Shown here piece by piece: positions 1 to 8,628 of a stretch of 64,000 nt of DNA. Position 1 is the stretch's first letter. Each line of letters begins with the position of its first letter. Position numbers and translations under genes: made by a program. Below the pieces are notes generated by a model that saw nothing but the letters and a program-made list of their open reading frames with translations, had not been told where the DNA came from and did no database searches. This stretch comes from F1-120-MAGs238 sp964484185 (lineage in GTDB: Bacteria > Planctomycetota > Phycisphaerae > Phycisphaerales > UBA1924): assembly GCA_964484185.1 (NCBI GenBank), contig CAZAEQ010000010.1, positions 58,480 through 122,479 on the forward strand, written 5' to 3'.

Positions 1-102
1 TGAACTGCCAAACATGCTCTGAAGGCCAAAGGCCATCAGGCACATGAGTGCGATCAATCGTTTGAATAGTGCCACTGTCAACACGATCAAAGTATACCCC
101 AT
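1..102 (-). CDS. Partial exported protein (N-terminus only)
   Basis: Read leftwards from an ATG at 102, an open frame runs off the window edge. The visible 34 residues are a short start, then FKRLIALMCLMAFGLQSMFG, which has the basic residue plus hydrophobic core of a signal peptide or single membrane anchor. In-frame GTG codons at 84 and 75 are alternative starts, and the last would give a more typical signal peptide (MALFKRL...). No Shine-Dalgarno site is obvious. The function cannot be judged because the mature protein lies outside the window. It is divergent from the STAS gene, with a 185-base spacer that holds no further gene I can see. Confidence 0.45.
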   Translation of the reverse strand, partial: MGYTLIVLTVALFKRLIALMCLMAFGLQSMFGSS

Positions 103-287
103 GAGTCGGACCAACTGGAAACAGTTATCGAGCAGTTATAACGGTCACTTCCGCTCAAAGTTCCGCTTCTATATAAAAACACGTTGCCACGCAGGTCGGA
201 CTGGGTGAAAATCCGTGATTTTGCGGCGGGGCTCTGAATAATCAAGCCTGTACACTACTTACGAAGAGACTTACCCAATAATCTCCC

Positions 288-704
288 ATGAACTTTCTGA
301 CAATGTTGGGGAATGAAACCGATTTCCTTGAGCCTCTTCCCCAGTTCATCCGCGAGATTCAGGAGATTCAGGGCGTAAGAGTTGTTCGATTGCAAGGGCC
401 AGTCGGGAAGGAAATCGGCGCCCAGGTCGAGGCTGCTCAAGAGGCGGCAGAGAAGCAGGAAATGTTCACCCGTCCGCTGCTGATTGATTTCAAAGATACC
501 ACCGAATGGGATTTTGCGACGATCTCATATCTCGTGCAGACCTTGCGAAGGCACCTGGCGGCAGGCACAAATATCGGGATCATTAATCCATCGGAAATAC
601 TCGTTGCGGAGTTTGCAATTGCCAAAGTCGACCAGATGTTTCGAGTGTTTGAATCGGAGGAGGCAGCCATAGCTGCCCTTTCGGTGATCTCGCCGCCGCC
701 ATGA
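288..704 (+). CDS. STAS-domain protein (anti-sigma factor antagonist-like)
   Basis: 138 residues with the STAS fold pattern: a VRVVRLQGPVG first strand, LLIDFKDTTEWDFATISYL as the strand and loop that carries the phospho-acceptor in SpoIIAA-type proteins, then GIINPSEIL and a C-terminal helix (VFESEEAAIAAL). In SpoIIAA-like antagonists the loop reads D-S-S-G; here it reads D-F-A-T, so the usual serine is absent and only Thr could substitute. It could therefore be a non-phosphorylated scaffold STAS protein. No partner kinase or sigma factor lies next to it. The gene downstream (radical SAM) is convergent. The family is fairly certain, the partner unknown. Confidence 0.7.
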   Translation: MNFLTMLGNETDFLEPLPQFIREIQEIQGVRVVRLQGPVGKEIGAQVEAAQEAAEKQEMFTRPLLIDFKDTTEWDFATISYLVQTLRRHLAAGTNIGIINPSEILVAEFAIAKVDQMFRVFESEEAAIAALSVISPPP

Positions 705-752
705 TTGCCTGAAGTGGCGAAGCGTACTCAGATGTGATGCCGGACGCAGCGG

Positions 753-2225
753 CTAGAGGCTCGCGGCGACAAGGCGAAAGTGATACCCGCGGATTGCAAG
801 TTCTACCGCTTCCGAAAACGATCGGCGATGAGAGATCCATGATCGACAGAGGAACTTCCAGAATTCCCAGCGGTCTGATTTGGCAATCCCCATGACCCAC
901 AGCGTACGCACAAACGTCTTGACATCATCCATCGTCATGTTCCTGCGAGGACCTGATGGACGATAGTCTGAGAGGAACGTCGCGACACGCGCGTAGTACT
1001 CGCGGGGCGAATAGAGATCTTTCACCAGGATCCGGTAGCCGCTGGCAAGCATCTTGGCATCAAGCGTGGGAATGAAGTTGAGGACGGCGTCAAGGTTGTT
1101 GCCAGAACTGGTTCCAATCATGCGGCCTTCGGTCGTCAATCGTGTAAAGAGACGCGTACCGGGAAGTGCAGTTAACATTCCGACCATTGCGGTCACAACA
1201 CCAGCTTCCTGAATGAAGCGTTTCTGAAGTTCGAAGATCCCAGCCTTGTCGCTATCAAAGCCAACGATGAATCCGGCCATGACTTGAATGCCTGCGTTGT
1301 GAAGTTTGCGGACAGAGGCTACGAGATCCCGCCGCGTATTCTGGACTTTTCTGCACTCTTTGAGACTTTCTTCTTGAGGACTTTCGATACCTATGAAGAT
1401 GTTCTTAAATCCCGCTTGGACCAGTAGGTCCAGGAGTTCAGGATCGTCAACCAGGTTTAGTGAAGCTTCGGTTGTAAAGTTGATCTGAGCGTTACGTTCT
1501 TTGCGCCATTCGATGATCGCACGAAGCAGTGCTTTGGTCTTTACCCTGTTGCCGATGAAGTTGTCATCAACCATAAAGACCGCGTCTTTCCAACCGGTGG
1601 CAAGAACTGCGTCAAGTTCGGCGACTATCTGCTCTGGTGTCTTGACGCGCGGAACTCGTCCGTAGACGGCCGTGATATCACAGAACTCGCAGTCGAACGG
1701 ACATCCTCGAGAAGACTGGATAGACATCGTGACATAGTCTCGGACGTTGATCAGATCCCAGCGCGGCAGGGGCGTGCGCGTCACATCCGGGCGATCGGGG
1801 GCTTGATAGCGGGGCTTGAGCGAGCCCGCGATCAGATCAGCGACGAGCTGCGGCATGATGTCTTCTGCTTCGCCAATCACGCAACTGGCGACTTCGGGAA
1901 ATCTCTCTGGGCCGGTGGTGAACAGCGGTCCGCCTGCGACGACTGGTTTGCCGCGGCCGTTACTCCTGGAAATCACATCGCGGGCTGATCCTTCTTGTAC
2001 GATCATCGCAGACACAAACACGGCATCCGCCCAGTCAATATCTGCATCGGTGATGGGGTTCACGTTGAGATCTACAACACGAAGAGGCCATTCGCGGGGA
2101 AGCATCGCTGCTACGGTGAGCAGGCCAAGCGGCGGAAATGCGGCTTTTCTCCCGACGAGTCGCAGAACATGATTGAAACTCCAGAATGTGTCAGGTGTCC
2201 TGGGGGCCACGAGCAGGATGTTCAT
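753..2225 (-). CDS. B12-binding-domain radical SAM protein (DUF4070 type)
   Basis: 490 residues. The N-terminal part (about 1-150) is a Rossmann-like cobalamin-binding domain (VVAGGPLFTTGPERFPEVAS, IGEAEDIMP). The radical SAM core starts near residue 165, with the cluster motif RGCPFDCEFCDIT (CxxxCxxC), followed by VDDNFIGN and IGIESPQEE, which are typical strands of the barrel. The C-terminal third resembles the DUF4070 region of HpnP-like and related methyltransferases. An AAAGGA Shine-Dalgarno site sits 8 bases before the ATG. Known relatives methylate or rearrange unactivated carbon, often in lipids or natural products; the substrate here cannot be told. It lies 45 bases downstream of the HAF/dockerin gene on the same strand, so the two may be co-transcribed. 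Confidence 0.8.
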   Translation of the reverse strand: MNILLVAPRTPDTFWSFNHVLRLVGRKAAFPPLGLLTVAAMLPREWPLRVVDLNVNPITDADIDWADAVFVSAMIVQEGSARDVISRSNGRGKPVVAGGPLFTTGPERFPEVASCVIGEAEDIMPQLVADLIAGSLKPRYQAPDRPDVTRTPLPRWDLINVRDYVTMSIQSSRGCPFDCEFCDITAVYGRVPRVKTPEQIVAELDAVLATGWKDAVFMVDDNFIGNRVKTKALLRAIIEWRKERNAQINFTTEASLNLVDDPELLDLLVQAGFKNIFIGIESPQEESLKECRKVQNTRRDLVASVRKLHNAGIQVMAGFIVGFDSDKAGIFELQKRFIQEAGVVTAMVGMLTALPGTRLFTRLTTEGRMIGTSSGNNLDAVLNFIPTLDAKMLASGYRILVKDLYSPREYYARVATFLSDYRPSGPRRNMTMDDVKTFVRTLWVMGIAKSDRWEFWKFLCRSWISHRRSFSEAVELAIRGYHFRLVAASL

Positions 2226-2270
2226 CGGCGCGATCCTTTCAGCAAGTCAATGAGTCATTTGCATGAGCGG

Positions 2271-3440
2271 TCAACATCCTGCCGAAAAGGGAACCAGAAA
2301 ATCAAGGTAATCAAAGAAGTCGATTATCCCATCGTTGTTAAAGTCTGCCGATGTCTCTTCCGCGGCAAAGGCCGCAACGAAATCGATGTAGTCGAAAATG
2401 TCAACAATTCCATCGGTATTGAAATCAGATCGGCAACCAAGTGTTGCGACCCATGGCTCCGTCACGCCATTGTGAATGCCGTATCCTGTAACGGTCATGC
2501 CATCGTCGCTTACGTCGCTTGCTGACGTCAACCTCCAGCCTCCGAGATCAACACCGATTGCAGGCAGATAGACATTAAGATCGACGACTCCCTTGCTGTC
2601 GGACCACATTGTGGCAGTGAACGTATTCTCGCCCTGATTACTCCAGCAGACGCCAACAGTGACAGAGCCATCTGCGTTGGTTCCGTGTACTTCAGCTTCT
2701 GTCTTGCCACTGAGTATCCCAATATCCTGCAGACCGGAACCGCTGCGCCAACGAAATGCTCGGGCAGCCGAACCGTCGAACCCATTGCCGACGATGGTGG
2801 TCCCATCTGTGCTGATATCCGCGGACGTTGACTGCGGGAATCCGCTCCCTAGGTACCCGATGGGCTGCATTCCACCTGCGCGCGTCCAGATGAACGGTCG
2901 ATCACCTCCGCCATAGCTTGTACCGGCAATTACGTTTCCGTCGCCGCTTACGGCCCATGCCGCGGCATGAAAGCCGCCCGGAAGAATTCCCAGCGTTTCA
3001 TAGCCGCCAGCCTCTGTCCACCGGAATGGAAAGTTGTCGATATATCCGACAACAACCGCGCCATCCGCTGAGATTCCATAAGCATCGGTGTACAGCGCCG
3101 AACTCTGGAGCGGCAGCATCTCCGTCGATCGTGTCCACCGAAACGCGGCGTTACTGTAACCAACTATCACTGAGCCATCGTGACTTGCGTTTCGCGGGAT
3201 CGCGTTCAACGCGCCCGGAAGTGCGCCGATATCTTCGAGCCCAGTTGCAGCGGTCCAGCGGAACGCGTGAAACTGGAGTGGCCCCACATTGCCGTGTCCG
3301 ATGACAACGAGTCCGTCGCCGCTGATGTGATCTGCAGTGCTCCCTGATCCACCGGGGAGAATTCCGATTCCTGTGAAAGACTGTGCGTGTGCCAGAGATG
3401 AACATGCAGCGAGCGACATGGCGAGATTACGGAGATTCAT
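2271..3440 (-). CDS. Secreted HAF-repeat protein with GC-terminal dockerin-like tail
   Basis: 389 residues with a signal peptide (AMSLAACSSLAHAQS). The body is a string of HAF-type repeats, each like FRWTAATGLEDIGALPGA followed by S.DGSVIVG, predicted to form a beta-propeller-like or solenoid extracellular domain. The last 55 residues carry two dockerin-like calcium loops (DFNTDGIVDIFDYIDF and DFNNDGIIDFFDYLDF), and the protein ends FSAGC. The Shine-Dalgarno site AGGAGG precedes the ATG. The binding partner is unknown. The same architecture recurs at 8629 and 25464. Its upstream region contains an element shared with the CBS and stress-protein promoters. Confidence 0.85.
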   Translation of the reverse strand: MNLRNLAMSLAACSSLAHAQSFTGIGILPGGSGSTADHISGDGLVVIGHGNVGPLQFHAFRWTAATGLEDIGALPGALNAIPRNASHDGSVIVGYSNAAFRWTRSTEMLPLQSSALYTDAYGISADGAVVVGYIDNFPFRWTEAGGYETLGILPGGFHAAAWAVSGDGNVIAGTSYGGGDRPFIWTRAGGMQPIGYLGSGFPQSTSADISTDGTTIVGNGFDGSAARAFRWRSGSGLQDIGILSGKTEAEVHGTNADGSVTVGVCWSNQGENTFTATMWSDSKGVVDLNVYLPAIGVDLGGWRLTSASDVSDDGMTVTGYGIHNGVTEPWVATLGCRSDFNTDGIVDIFDYIDFVAAFAAEETSADFNNDGIIDFFDYLDFLVPFSAGC

Positions 3441-3535
3441 AACGCCTCCTGGAAAACGGCGGAAACCAGGCGCTGCGCCAGATGACCAGCGCCAACCCGC
3501 CTGCCGTGATAATCGCTCACGGATCGAAGGCTGTG

Positions 3536-3549
3536 AATAGGGAAATTTG
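3536..3549. promoter_or_regulatory. Shared AGGGAAATTT element upstream of HAF gene
   Basis: The plus strand reads AATAGGGAAATTTG. It is 13/14 identical to the reverse complement of 9941-9954, and shares ten consecutive bases with the palindrome at 6220-6231. It lies about 100 bases upstream of the HAF/dockerin gene starting at 3440 and 26 bases from the end of the response-regulator gene. It is proposed as a binding site of the adjacent NarL/FixJ-type regulator; this is inference. Confidence 0.35.
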
Positions 3550-3574
3550 CTTGATCAAAAGGGACGGCAAAAGA

Positions 3575-4342
3575 TCAGGCTTCAGCAAACCCTTCGCGTA
3601 TTGCAAATTTAATGAGATCACTTCGAGTGGAAATTCCAAGCTTTTTCATCATCCGCTCCTGGTGTCCATCGATCGTCTTGGGGCTGCGGGAAAGTTCCTT
3701 CCCAATATCCACTCTGGAGAGACCTTTCCCAATTAATCGCAGCACTTCAATTTCTCGCGACGAAAGCGCATCCAATGGTGTCGGAGGCCGTTCATCGCCG
3801 TGCGTGATCGAGCGCGGGTCTGGCGCTTTGGCAGCGCCGCATCTGGCACGCACTTTGGGCCCCATCACAAACGTGCCCGCTTTGCTCCTGGCAAGTTGTG
3901 TGATGCCCGCAACGATGTCATCAAGGTCATCACCCTTGGCAAAGTAACCCCACGCCCCGCATTTATAGGCCGCCGCGAGATACCCATCGCGGATGTGAGC
4001 GCTGAAGAAAATGAACCGAAGGCCACTGAACATGTGGTGCATGCGATCTGCCGTCTCAAAGACATCAGGACCAGGCATTTCAATGTCAAAAATCACCAGG
4101 TCGGGCTTCAACCGAGTCACTTCTGCAAGCAGGTTTGTCGCGGAAGTGAGGTGGCCTACAACTCGGATTCGATTCTCGATTGCAAACTTTGCCTTGAGGC
4201 CCTCAACCAGCACTTCATGGTCGTCAACGCAGAGCACTCGTACTCCCGCATCATTGTCAAAATCCGCAGAGAGCTTCTTTGTCCCTGAAGTTATGCGCTT
4301 TGCTTTTGCTGGAACCTGATCATCTATCGAAGTCGTGGGCAT
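3575..4342 (-). CDS. NarL/FixJ-type response regulator
   Basis: 255 residues from the ATG at 4342, chosen because GGAGG lies 8 bases upstream; a longer frame from 4411 would overlap the kinase gene and has no such site. The receiver domain is complete: the acidic pair in CVDDHEVLVEGL, the phospho-acceptor Asp in LVIFDIEMPG, Ser in FFSAH and Lys in YFAKGDD. A linker leads to a LuxR-type helix-turn-helix (LSSREIEVLRLIGKGLSRVD, then SPKTIDGHQERMMKKLGI). It lies 22 bases after the heme-PAS histidine kinase, so the two form a two-component pair. It is paralogous to the orphan regulator at 50702. It probably binds the GGGAAA-centred elements in this region. Confidence 0.9.
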   Translation of the reverse strand: MPTTSIDDQVPAKAKRITSGTKKLSADFDNDAGVRVLCVDDHEVLVEGLKAKFAIENRIRVVGHLTSATNLLAEVTRLKPDLVIFDIEMPGPDVFETADRMHHMFSGLRFIFFSAHIRDGYLAAAYKCGAWGYFAKGDDLDDIVAGITQLARSKAGTFVMGPKVRARCGAAKAPDPRSITHGDERPPTPLDALSSREIEVLRLIGKGLSRVDIGKELSRSPKTIDGHQERMMKKLGISTRSDLIKFAIREGFAEA

Positions 4343-4364
4343 GTGTTGATCCTCCAGTTCAGTA

Positions 4365-6077
4365 CTATGCGATGGCTTGTCCAATGGCCGTTCGGATGCT
4401 ATCAAAATCATCTGGGCTGCTAATGACGATTGGGGAAAGAGCCTTCCATTTCAGGGCCGCTCGAGCGGCGGGGCTGCCAAGCAGAACAAGTTTCCCATCA
4501 GGGTGCATTATACGCCACGCCTGAACATTGCCTGTTGGTATGGTCGGACTTACAACCCAGATGTGCGCGCGAGTATGGTCATCGTCTGATCGGACTGCAA
4601 CGTGCGAGATTTCCAGGACGTGCGTAATGATCGCGGCGGCTCGCCCATCTTCTACAGACACCACCGCGCAAAGAGAATCTCCTGAGGCACTGGCGTGCTC
4701 CGCAGAACGAGCCGCCGGAATGATCATCGTCACGGTCGTTCCATTGCCAACCTCTGATTGGATTTCCACTTTGCCGCCACATCGTTCGGCCACCTTGCGA
4801 ACAAGCGCGAGGCCCAGTCCCGTGCCAAGACCGCGAGACTTGGTGGTAAAGAACATGTCAAGCGCGCGACGCTGGACGTCTGCTGACATTCCCGTGCCGT
4901 TATCTGTAACACCGATACGGATCCAGGTCATGCCGGAAACCTCTACTGGCTTTGCCCATATTCGCACAAGCCCCTGGCGACGCTTACGTATGCTGGGCCC
5001 CGGAATTGCTTCGCCGGCGTTCACCACAAGGTTCAGAATTGCCTGCGTCAACCCATGAGCGGGTAACCCCGCCTTTGGTAGATCAGGTTGAAACGATGCG
5101 ATTACTCGCACATGTTTCGGAACCGCCTTTGAGAGCAACGTCCCGGCTTGTGACCACCATTGCGACAGGTCGGTAGACGTGCCGCCTTCATGGGTGTCGT
5201 CTTCGATATCCGGGTCCATCGCTAGATAGTGCAGGCCATCGGCAAGCTGTTGCAGATACGCAGTGCTTTTGCGAATCTCATCAATATGGGCTCGCTGGGT
5301 GGCAGGAATGTTGCCTGTACGCACTGCTTCCGCAAGCGCATCGAGTCGCGCACGTACGGGAAGCAATACGTTGTTCATATCGTGGCCCAGACCTGCGGCG
5401 AGAGTGCCGATTGATGCGAGGCGATCTGCCAGACGCAACTTATCCTGGCTTTGTTGAAGGGCGTTGGTGCGATCGAGAACCTTTTGTTCCAGCAGATGCT
5501 GATACGCCTCGAGCTCGCGCTCCAGTCGCTTACGCTGCGTGATGTCTCTGATAATTCCCACAAATAGCGGCGGACTGTCTTTCTGCGGCGAGTAATCCAC
5601 CCGCGATACACAGAGCTCGATTGGAAACAACTCCCCGCTTTTGCGGGCTGCTTTGACCTCACGCGTTGACCCGACGAGGTGTGTCTGTGCTGTGCGATAC
5701 GTGTCCGCAAGATGCCCATCGTGAGCGGTGCGATCTGGCTCCGGCATCAGAATGTTGACATTTCGGCCCACAAGTTCCTGCGGGGTCCAACCAAAGACAC
5801 GCTGGACAGAGTCGCTCGCGAAGTGAATCGTGCCCGTCGCATCGATGGTGATAATGGGATCAAGCGCTGCCGCGAGAATGGCGTGGTCTCGTGCGGCGGT
5901 AAGACCGGCATGATCTGGAGATAACGATGCGAACGGCCTGTTAATCGTTGCGGGATCGTCATGCACATTGTGAGTCCCCATGGGGTCTTCTTGGCGTTGT
6001 GCGCCCGCTGACTCGTTCGCGTCTCTTCCGGCAACTTGCGGTGAAAGTGCGTGTGCGCTGGACGGGGCTGGAGACAT
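4365..6077 (-). CDS. FixL-like PAS sensor histidine kinase, putative heme O2 sensor
   Basis: 570 residues from the ATG at 6077; the frame stays open to 6158, but 6077 has a TATACT hexamer five bases upstream and removes an unlikely leader. The PAS domain (about 60-180) closely resembles FixL: NILMPEPDRTAHDGHL places a His at the heme-ligand position, and GSTREVKAARKSGELFPIEL places an Arg where FixL uses one to contact bound O2. A coiled coil follows, then an H-box GLGHDMNNVLLPV, N-box LNLVVNAGEAI, DNGTGMS and GLGTGLGLALV. The final ~105 residues look like a degenerate receiver without a clear acidic pocket. The partner is the regulator immediately downstream. Confidence 0.87.
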   Translation of the reverse strand: MSPAPSSAHALSPQVAGRDANESAGAQRQEDPMGTHNVHDDPATINRPFASLSPDHAGLTAARDHAILAAALDPIITIDATGTIHFASDSVQRVFGWTPQELVGRNVNILMPEPDRTAHDGHLADTYRTAQTHLVGSTREVKAARKSGELFPIELCVSRVDYSPQKDSPPLFVGIIRDITQRKRLERELEAYQHLLEQKVLDRTNALQQSQDKLRLADRLASIGTLAAGLGHDMNNVLLPVRARLDALAEAVRTGNIPATQRAHIDEIRKSTAYLQQLADGLHYLAMDPDIEDDTHEGGTSTDLSQWWSQAGTLLSKAVPKHVRVIASFQPDLPKAGLPAHGLTQAILNLVVNAGEAIPGPSIRKRRQGLVRIWAKPVEVSGMTWIRIGVTDNGTGMSADVQRRALDMFFTTKSRGLGTGLGLALVRKVAERCGGKVEIQSEVGNGTTVTMIIPAARSAEHASASGDSLCAVVSVEDGRAAAIITHVLEISHVAVRSDDDHTRAHIWVVSPTIPTGNVQAWRIMHPDGKLVLLGSPAARAALKWKALSPIVISSPDDFDSIRTAIGQAIA

Positions 6078-6214
6078 GCCTGAGTATATGCCGACTTGTA
6101 TGTCCAGATATAGACCTATTGCTTGAAGTGAGGTATCGCGTTGTGGTAGTAATAACATTCGCCAGAAATCAGCGTGGATAATGGGTGCAGAAGGTCTGGC
6201 AGAAACGGCGCGTG

Positions 6215-6244
6215 TTTAAGGGAAATTTCCCGGCCTGTTGCTGC
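6215..6244. promoter_or_regulatory. Palindromic GGGAAATTTCCC element between kinase and CBS genes
   Basis: The perfect 12-base palindrome GGGAAATTTCCC (6220-6231) is followed by GGCCTGTTGCTGC. Over 30 bases it matches 9978-10007, upstream of the universal stress protein, at 24 positions. It sits in the divergent region between the histidine kinase (minus) and the CBS gene (plus), 107 bases from the CBS start. Proposed as the operator of the adjacent two-component system. Confidence 0.45.
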
Positions 6245-6337
6245 GACAATTGGAACGAAGATTACCTATCAGAACAAAGGCATATCCCTGCCTCAAAGAT
6301 GGCAGGAAGCCGCTGCCAATGCGAAAGGATAGACGCT

Positions 6338-6808
6338 ATGACAATTCTCAAACAGGACCTGACCGCCAGGGACATCATGACTCCAGAACCAATGTGCGTA
6401 GAACCCTCTACCACGATTCGGCAACTTGCGATGATTCTAGAGCAGAACGAAATATCTGGAGCGCCTGTTGTTGATCAACAGGGGCGATTGATTGGCATCG
6501 TTTCCAAGAGCGATCTCATTCGCAGTTGCTCAGAAGGCACGGTCGACATTCCGCCCGCGTATTTATTTGAAGTACTCTATGAACAAGGGGAGGAAGACGA
6601 CAACTCGGAAATTATCCCGGAACCTCTTGTATGCGTTCAAGACTTTATGACCGAGTCGCCTGTGACCGTTTCACCGAAGACCCCTGCGGCGGAAATCGCG
6701 AAGGTAATGTGTGAACGCCACATTCACCGAGTCATTGTTGTTGATTATGAAAAATATCCTGTAGGGATGATCACAACCCTTGATCTATTGCGGCACTTCG
6801 CCGGTTGA
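6338..6808 (+). CDS. CBS-domain pair protein
   Basis: 156 residues from the ATG at 6338, which has AAAGGA at the right distance; the frame stays open to 6185, but that upstream part does not resemble protein and overlaps the regulatory palindrome. Two CBS motifs are visible: TARDIMTPEPMCVEPSTTI...GAPVVDQQGRLIGIVSKSDL and VQDFMTESPVTVSPKTPA...HRVIVVDYEKYPVGMITTLD. Such stand-alone CBS pairs bind adenine nucleotides or act as redox and energy sensors; in mycobacteria a similar protein (Hrp1) belongs to the DosR dormancy regulon. The neighbouring FixL-like kinase and the shared upstream element suggest similar control here. Confidence 0.88.
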   Translation: MTILKQDLTARDIMTPEPMCVEPSTTIRQLAMILEQNEISGAPVVDQQGRLIGIVSKSDLIRSCSEGTVDIPPAYLFEVLYEQGEEDDNSEIIPEPLVCVQDFMTESPVTVSPKTPAAEIAKVMCERHIHRVIVVDYEKYPVGMITTLDLLRHFAG

Positions 6809-6826
6809 CACATATCGGGAGGAACC

Positions 6827-7102
6827 ATGAAACTGACAAATAAAGTCTATCAGACAAAAGCAAGGGAGCACTCAATCATGCCGCTGGAAATGGTGCGGAG
6901 TTGCGGTGGGCGTCGCTACGGCGGCTTGCCTCGAACCAAGTCGGCTTCGGGCACTGCCATCTCGGTCAAGGCCAAGCCGGGTCCCCGTGCATGCGTTCCA
7001 TCGCCTTCGGGATTGCGACTGCCTGTAACCCTTGCAGAGTTCTGCGTCGAGTGGTCGCTTCCACTCGAAGAAGACAGGGTTCGCGATACAGCGGCGGTAT
7101 GA
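6827..7102 (+). CDS. Possible small protein, unrecognised
   Basis: 91-codon frame starting 18 bases after the CBS gene, with a very good GGGAGGA site 6 bases before its ATG. The product is Arg/Pro/Gly-rich in the middle and matches no family I know. Because the ribosome-binding site is much better than the protein, it may be a degraded gene, or the 5' part of a gene joined by frameshift to the HMA domain that begins at 7168. Coding status is uncertain. Confidence 0.25.
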   Translation: MKLTNKVYQTKAREHSIMPLEMVRSCGGRRYGGLPRTKSASGTAISVKAKPGPRACVPSPSGLRLPVTLAEFCVEWSLPLEEDRVRDTAAV

Positions 7103-7167
7103 GTGCGAAAGCAGCGGTAGCACGATGGTGTGTATCGCGTGTCGTGGATCAAACCTGGAGAATCACT

Positions 7168-7389
7168 GTGTGTGCGGAAGTGACTTCGGCGGTACTTGCG
7201 ATCGCGGGCATGCAGAAAAATACATGTCGCGAACGGATAACCGAAGTTCTTGGCAGTCTTGAAGGGGTGAGGTCAGTGGATGTGAGCCTTATTCGCGCTG
7301 AGGCAGTGGTTGTATATGGCCAACCCTGTGATATCTCGCAAATCTTGGAGTCGCTGCAGGCCGCCGGGTATGAGGCCGAGGTGATCTAG
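7168..7389 (+). CDS. HMA (heavy-metal-associated) domain protein, atypical metal site
   Basis: 73 residues from the GTG at 7168, chosen because CTGGAG lies 7 bases upstream and the product is then exactly one HMA domain; the frame is open back to 6901. The fold signature is clear: AIAGMQKNTCRERITEVLGS, GVRSVDVSLIRAEAVVVYG, ILESLQAAGYEAEVI. The normal metal loop is GMxCxxC; here the first Cys position holds Lys (GMQKNTC), leaving one Cys. This would weaken Cu(I) binding, so the protein may bind another ligand or act as a redox or regulatory domain. It lies between the CBS and dehydrogenase genes on the same strand. Confidence 0.65.
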   Translation: MCAEVTSAVLAIAGMQKNTCRERITEVLGSLEGVRSVDVSLIRAEAVVVYGQPCDISQILESLQAAGYEAEVI

Positions 7390-7512
7390 CGGTGTCGTAG
7401 CAGAAGCCGCTGTAAAGGACAGGTTGAGTCGGACTGGTCGCGTGAACCAGGTTGCCCGAAAGTGCCTGAGAGAGCCCAAGATAACCTGAGATAGCCTGAG
7501 ATAGGATAATCC

Positions 7513-8523
7513 ATGCAAGTAGCAGTCTTCAGCACACACAGTTATGACCGATCTTCACTCTCAGCAGCCAATGCCCGCGCGCTCCATGAGTTCACGTTTC
7601 TAGATGCAGGATTAAACGCCAGCACTGCGAGCCTTGCTGCTGGCTTTCCCGCCGTCTGTGTGTTCGTCAATGATCGCGCAGATGCCAGTGTCATCGCTGC
7701 TCTACACGCGGGTGGCACCAGGCTGCTTGTCCTTCGCTCCGCAGGATTCAATAATGTTGACATTCAGGCCGCCGACCGCCTCGGTATAACAGTGCTGCGT
7801 GTTCCTGCCTATTCGCCGCATGCCGTTGCTGAACACACAGTTGCGCTGATCTTGTCTCTGAACAGGAAGATTCACCGGGCTTACAACCGTGTTCGCGAGC
7901 AGAACTTTGCCCTCGATGGGCTCATGGGCTTTGATCTGCACGGCAAGACTGTTGGACTTGTCGGAACGGGAAGGATCGGCCAATGTGTAGCCAGGATCCT
8001 CCGCGGCTTTGATTGCAGCGTACTTGCTTTTGATCCAGCCGAAAGCGACGACTGCCGCAAGCTGGGTGTGCGATATGTAACGATGGAAGAGTTGCTGAGG
8101 CAATCCGACATCATCTCACTTCACTGCCCTCTTGTTCCGGCGACACGCCATTTGATCAACGAGACAACCCTTGCCATGACAAAGCCAGGCGTCATGCTCG
8201 TCAACACAAGTCGCGGAGCGGTGGTTGACACGCGTGCTGTCATCATCGCGCTGAAGTCCAGACATGTAGGCTCACTCGCCATCGATGTGTACGAGGAAGA
8301 AGGCGACCTCTTCTTTCGAGATCTTTCTCAGGCGGTGATCACCGATGATGTGTTTTCCCGCCTGTTGACGTTTCCAAACGTCCTCATCACCGCACATCAG
8401 GGCTTCTTTACAAGCGAGGCGGTACGAAACATCGCTGATACAACCATCGCCAATCTGACGGATTTTGAAAACGGCACAATTCGCGAAGAGAACCGTGTAA
8501 CGCTCAAGCTAATCGCTCGATAA
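7513..8523 (+). CDS. ldhA: D-lactate dehydrogenase-like 2-hydroxyacid dehydrogenase
   Basis: 336 residues, usual length for the LdhA branch of D-2-hydroxyacid dehydrogenases. The NAD-binding site is GTGRIG (151-156) with the acidic FDP near 174. Catalytic residues fit the family: Arg234 in NTSRG, Glu263 in DVYEEE and His295 in TAHQGFFT; the SAGFNNVD, RVPAYSPHAVAEHT and EEEGDLFF segments are typical of fermentative D-lactate dehydrogenases. It would reduce pyruvate to D-lactate in the cytoplasm, reoxidising NADH when respiration is limited. That fits its place among putative oxygen-response genes, although no GGGAAA element was seen directly upstream. Substrate is inferred from similarity. Confidence 0.85.
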   Translation: MQVAVFSTHSYDRSSLSAANARALHEFTFLDAGLNASTASLAAGFPAVCVFVNDRADASVIAALHAGGTRLLVLRSAGFNNVDIQAADRLGITVLRVPAYSPHAVAEHTVALILSLNRKIHRAYNRVREQNFALDGLMGFDLHGKTVGLVGTGRIGQCVARILRGFDCSVLAFDPAESDDCRKLGVRYVTMEELLRQSDIISLHCPLVPATRHLINETTLAMTKPGVMLVNTSRGAVVDTRAVIIALKSRHVGSLAIDVYEEEGDLFFRDLSQAVITDDVFSRLLTFPNVLITAHQGFFTSEAVRNIADTTIANLTDFENGTIREENRVTLKLIAR

Positions 8524-8562
8524 TCAAGTTCCAGGTATCGAGGGACTTCGCAAAGTAAGCGA

Positions 8563-8587
8563 GGGCACCAAACCGGAATGGGTGCCC
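8563..8587. terminator. Hairpin between convergent genes
   Basis: GGGCACC (8563-8569) pairs with GGTGCCC (8581-8587) across an 11-base loop, between the convergent dehydrogenase and HAF genes. The T-run is poor on both sides, so efficiency is uncertain. Confidence 0.35.
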
Positions 8588-8628
8588 AAGCCTCTCTATT
8601 TGCCATCGTACAACCGCAGCGAACTGCA

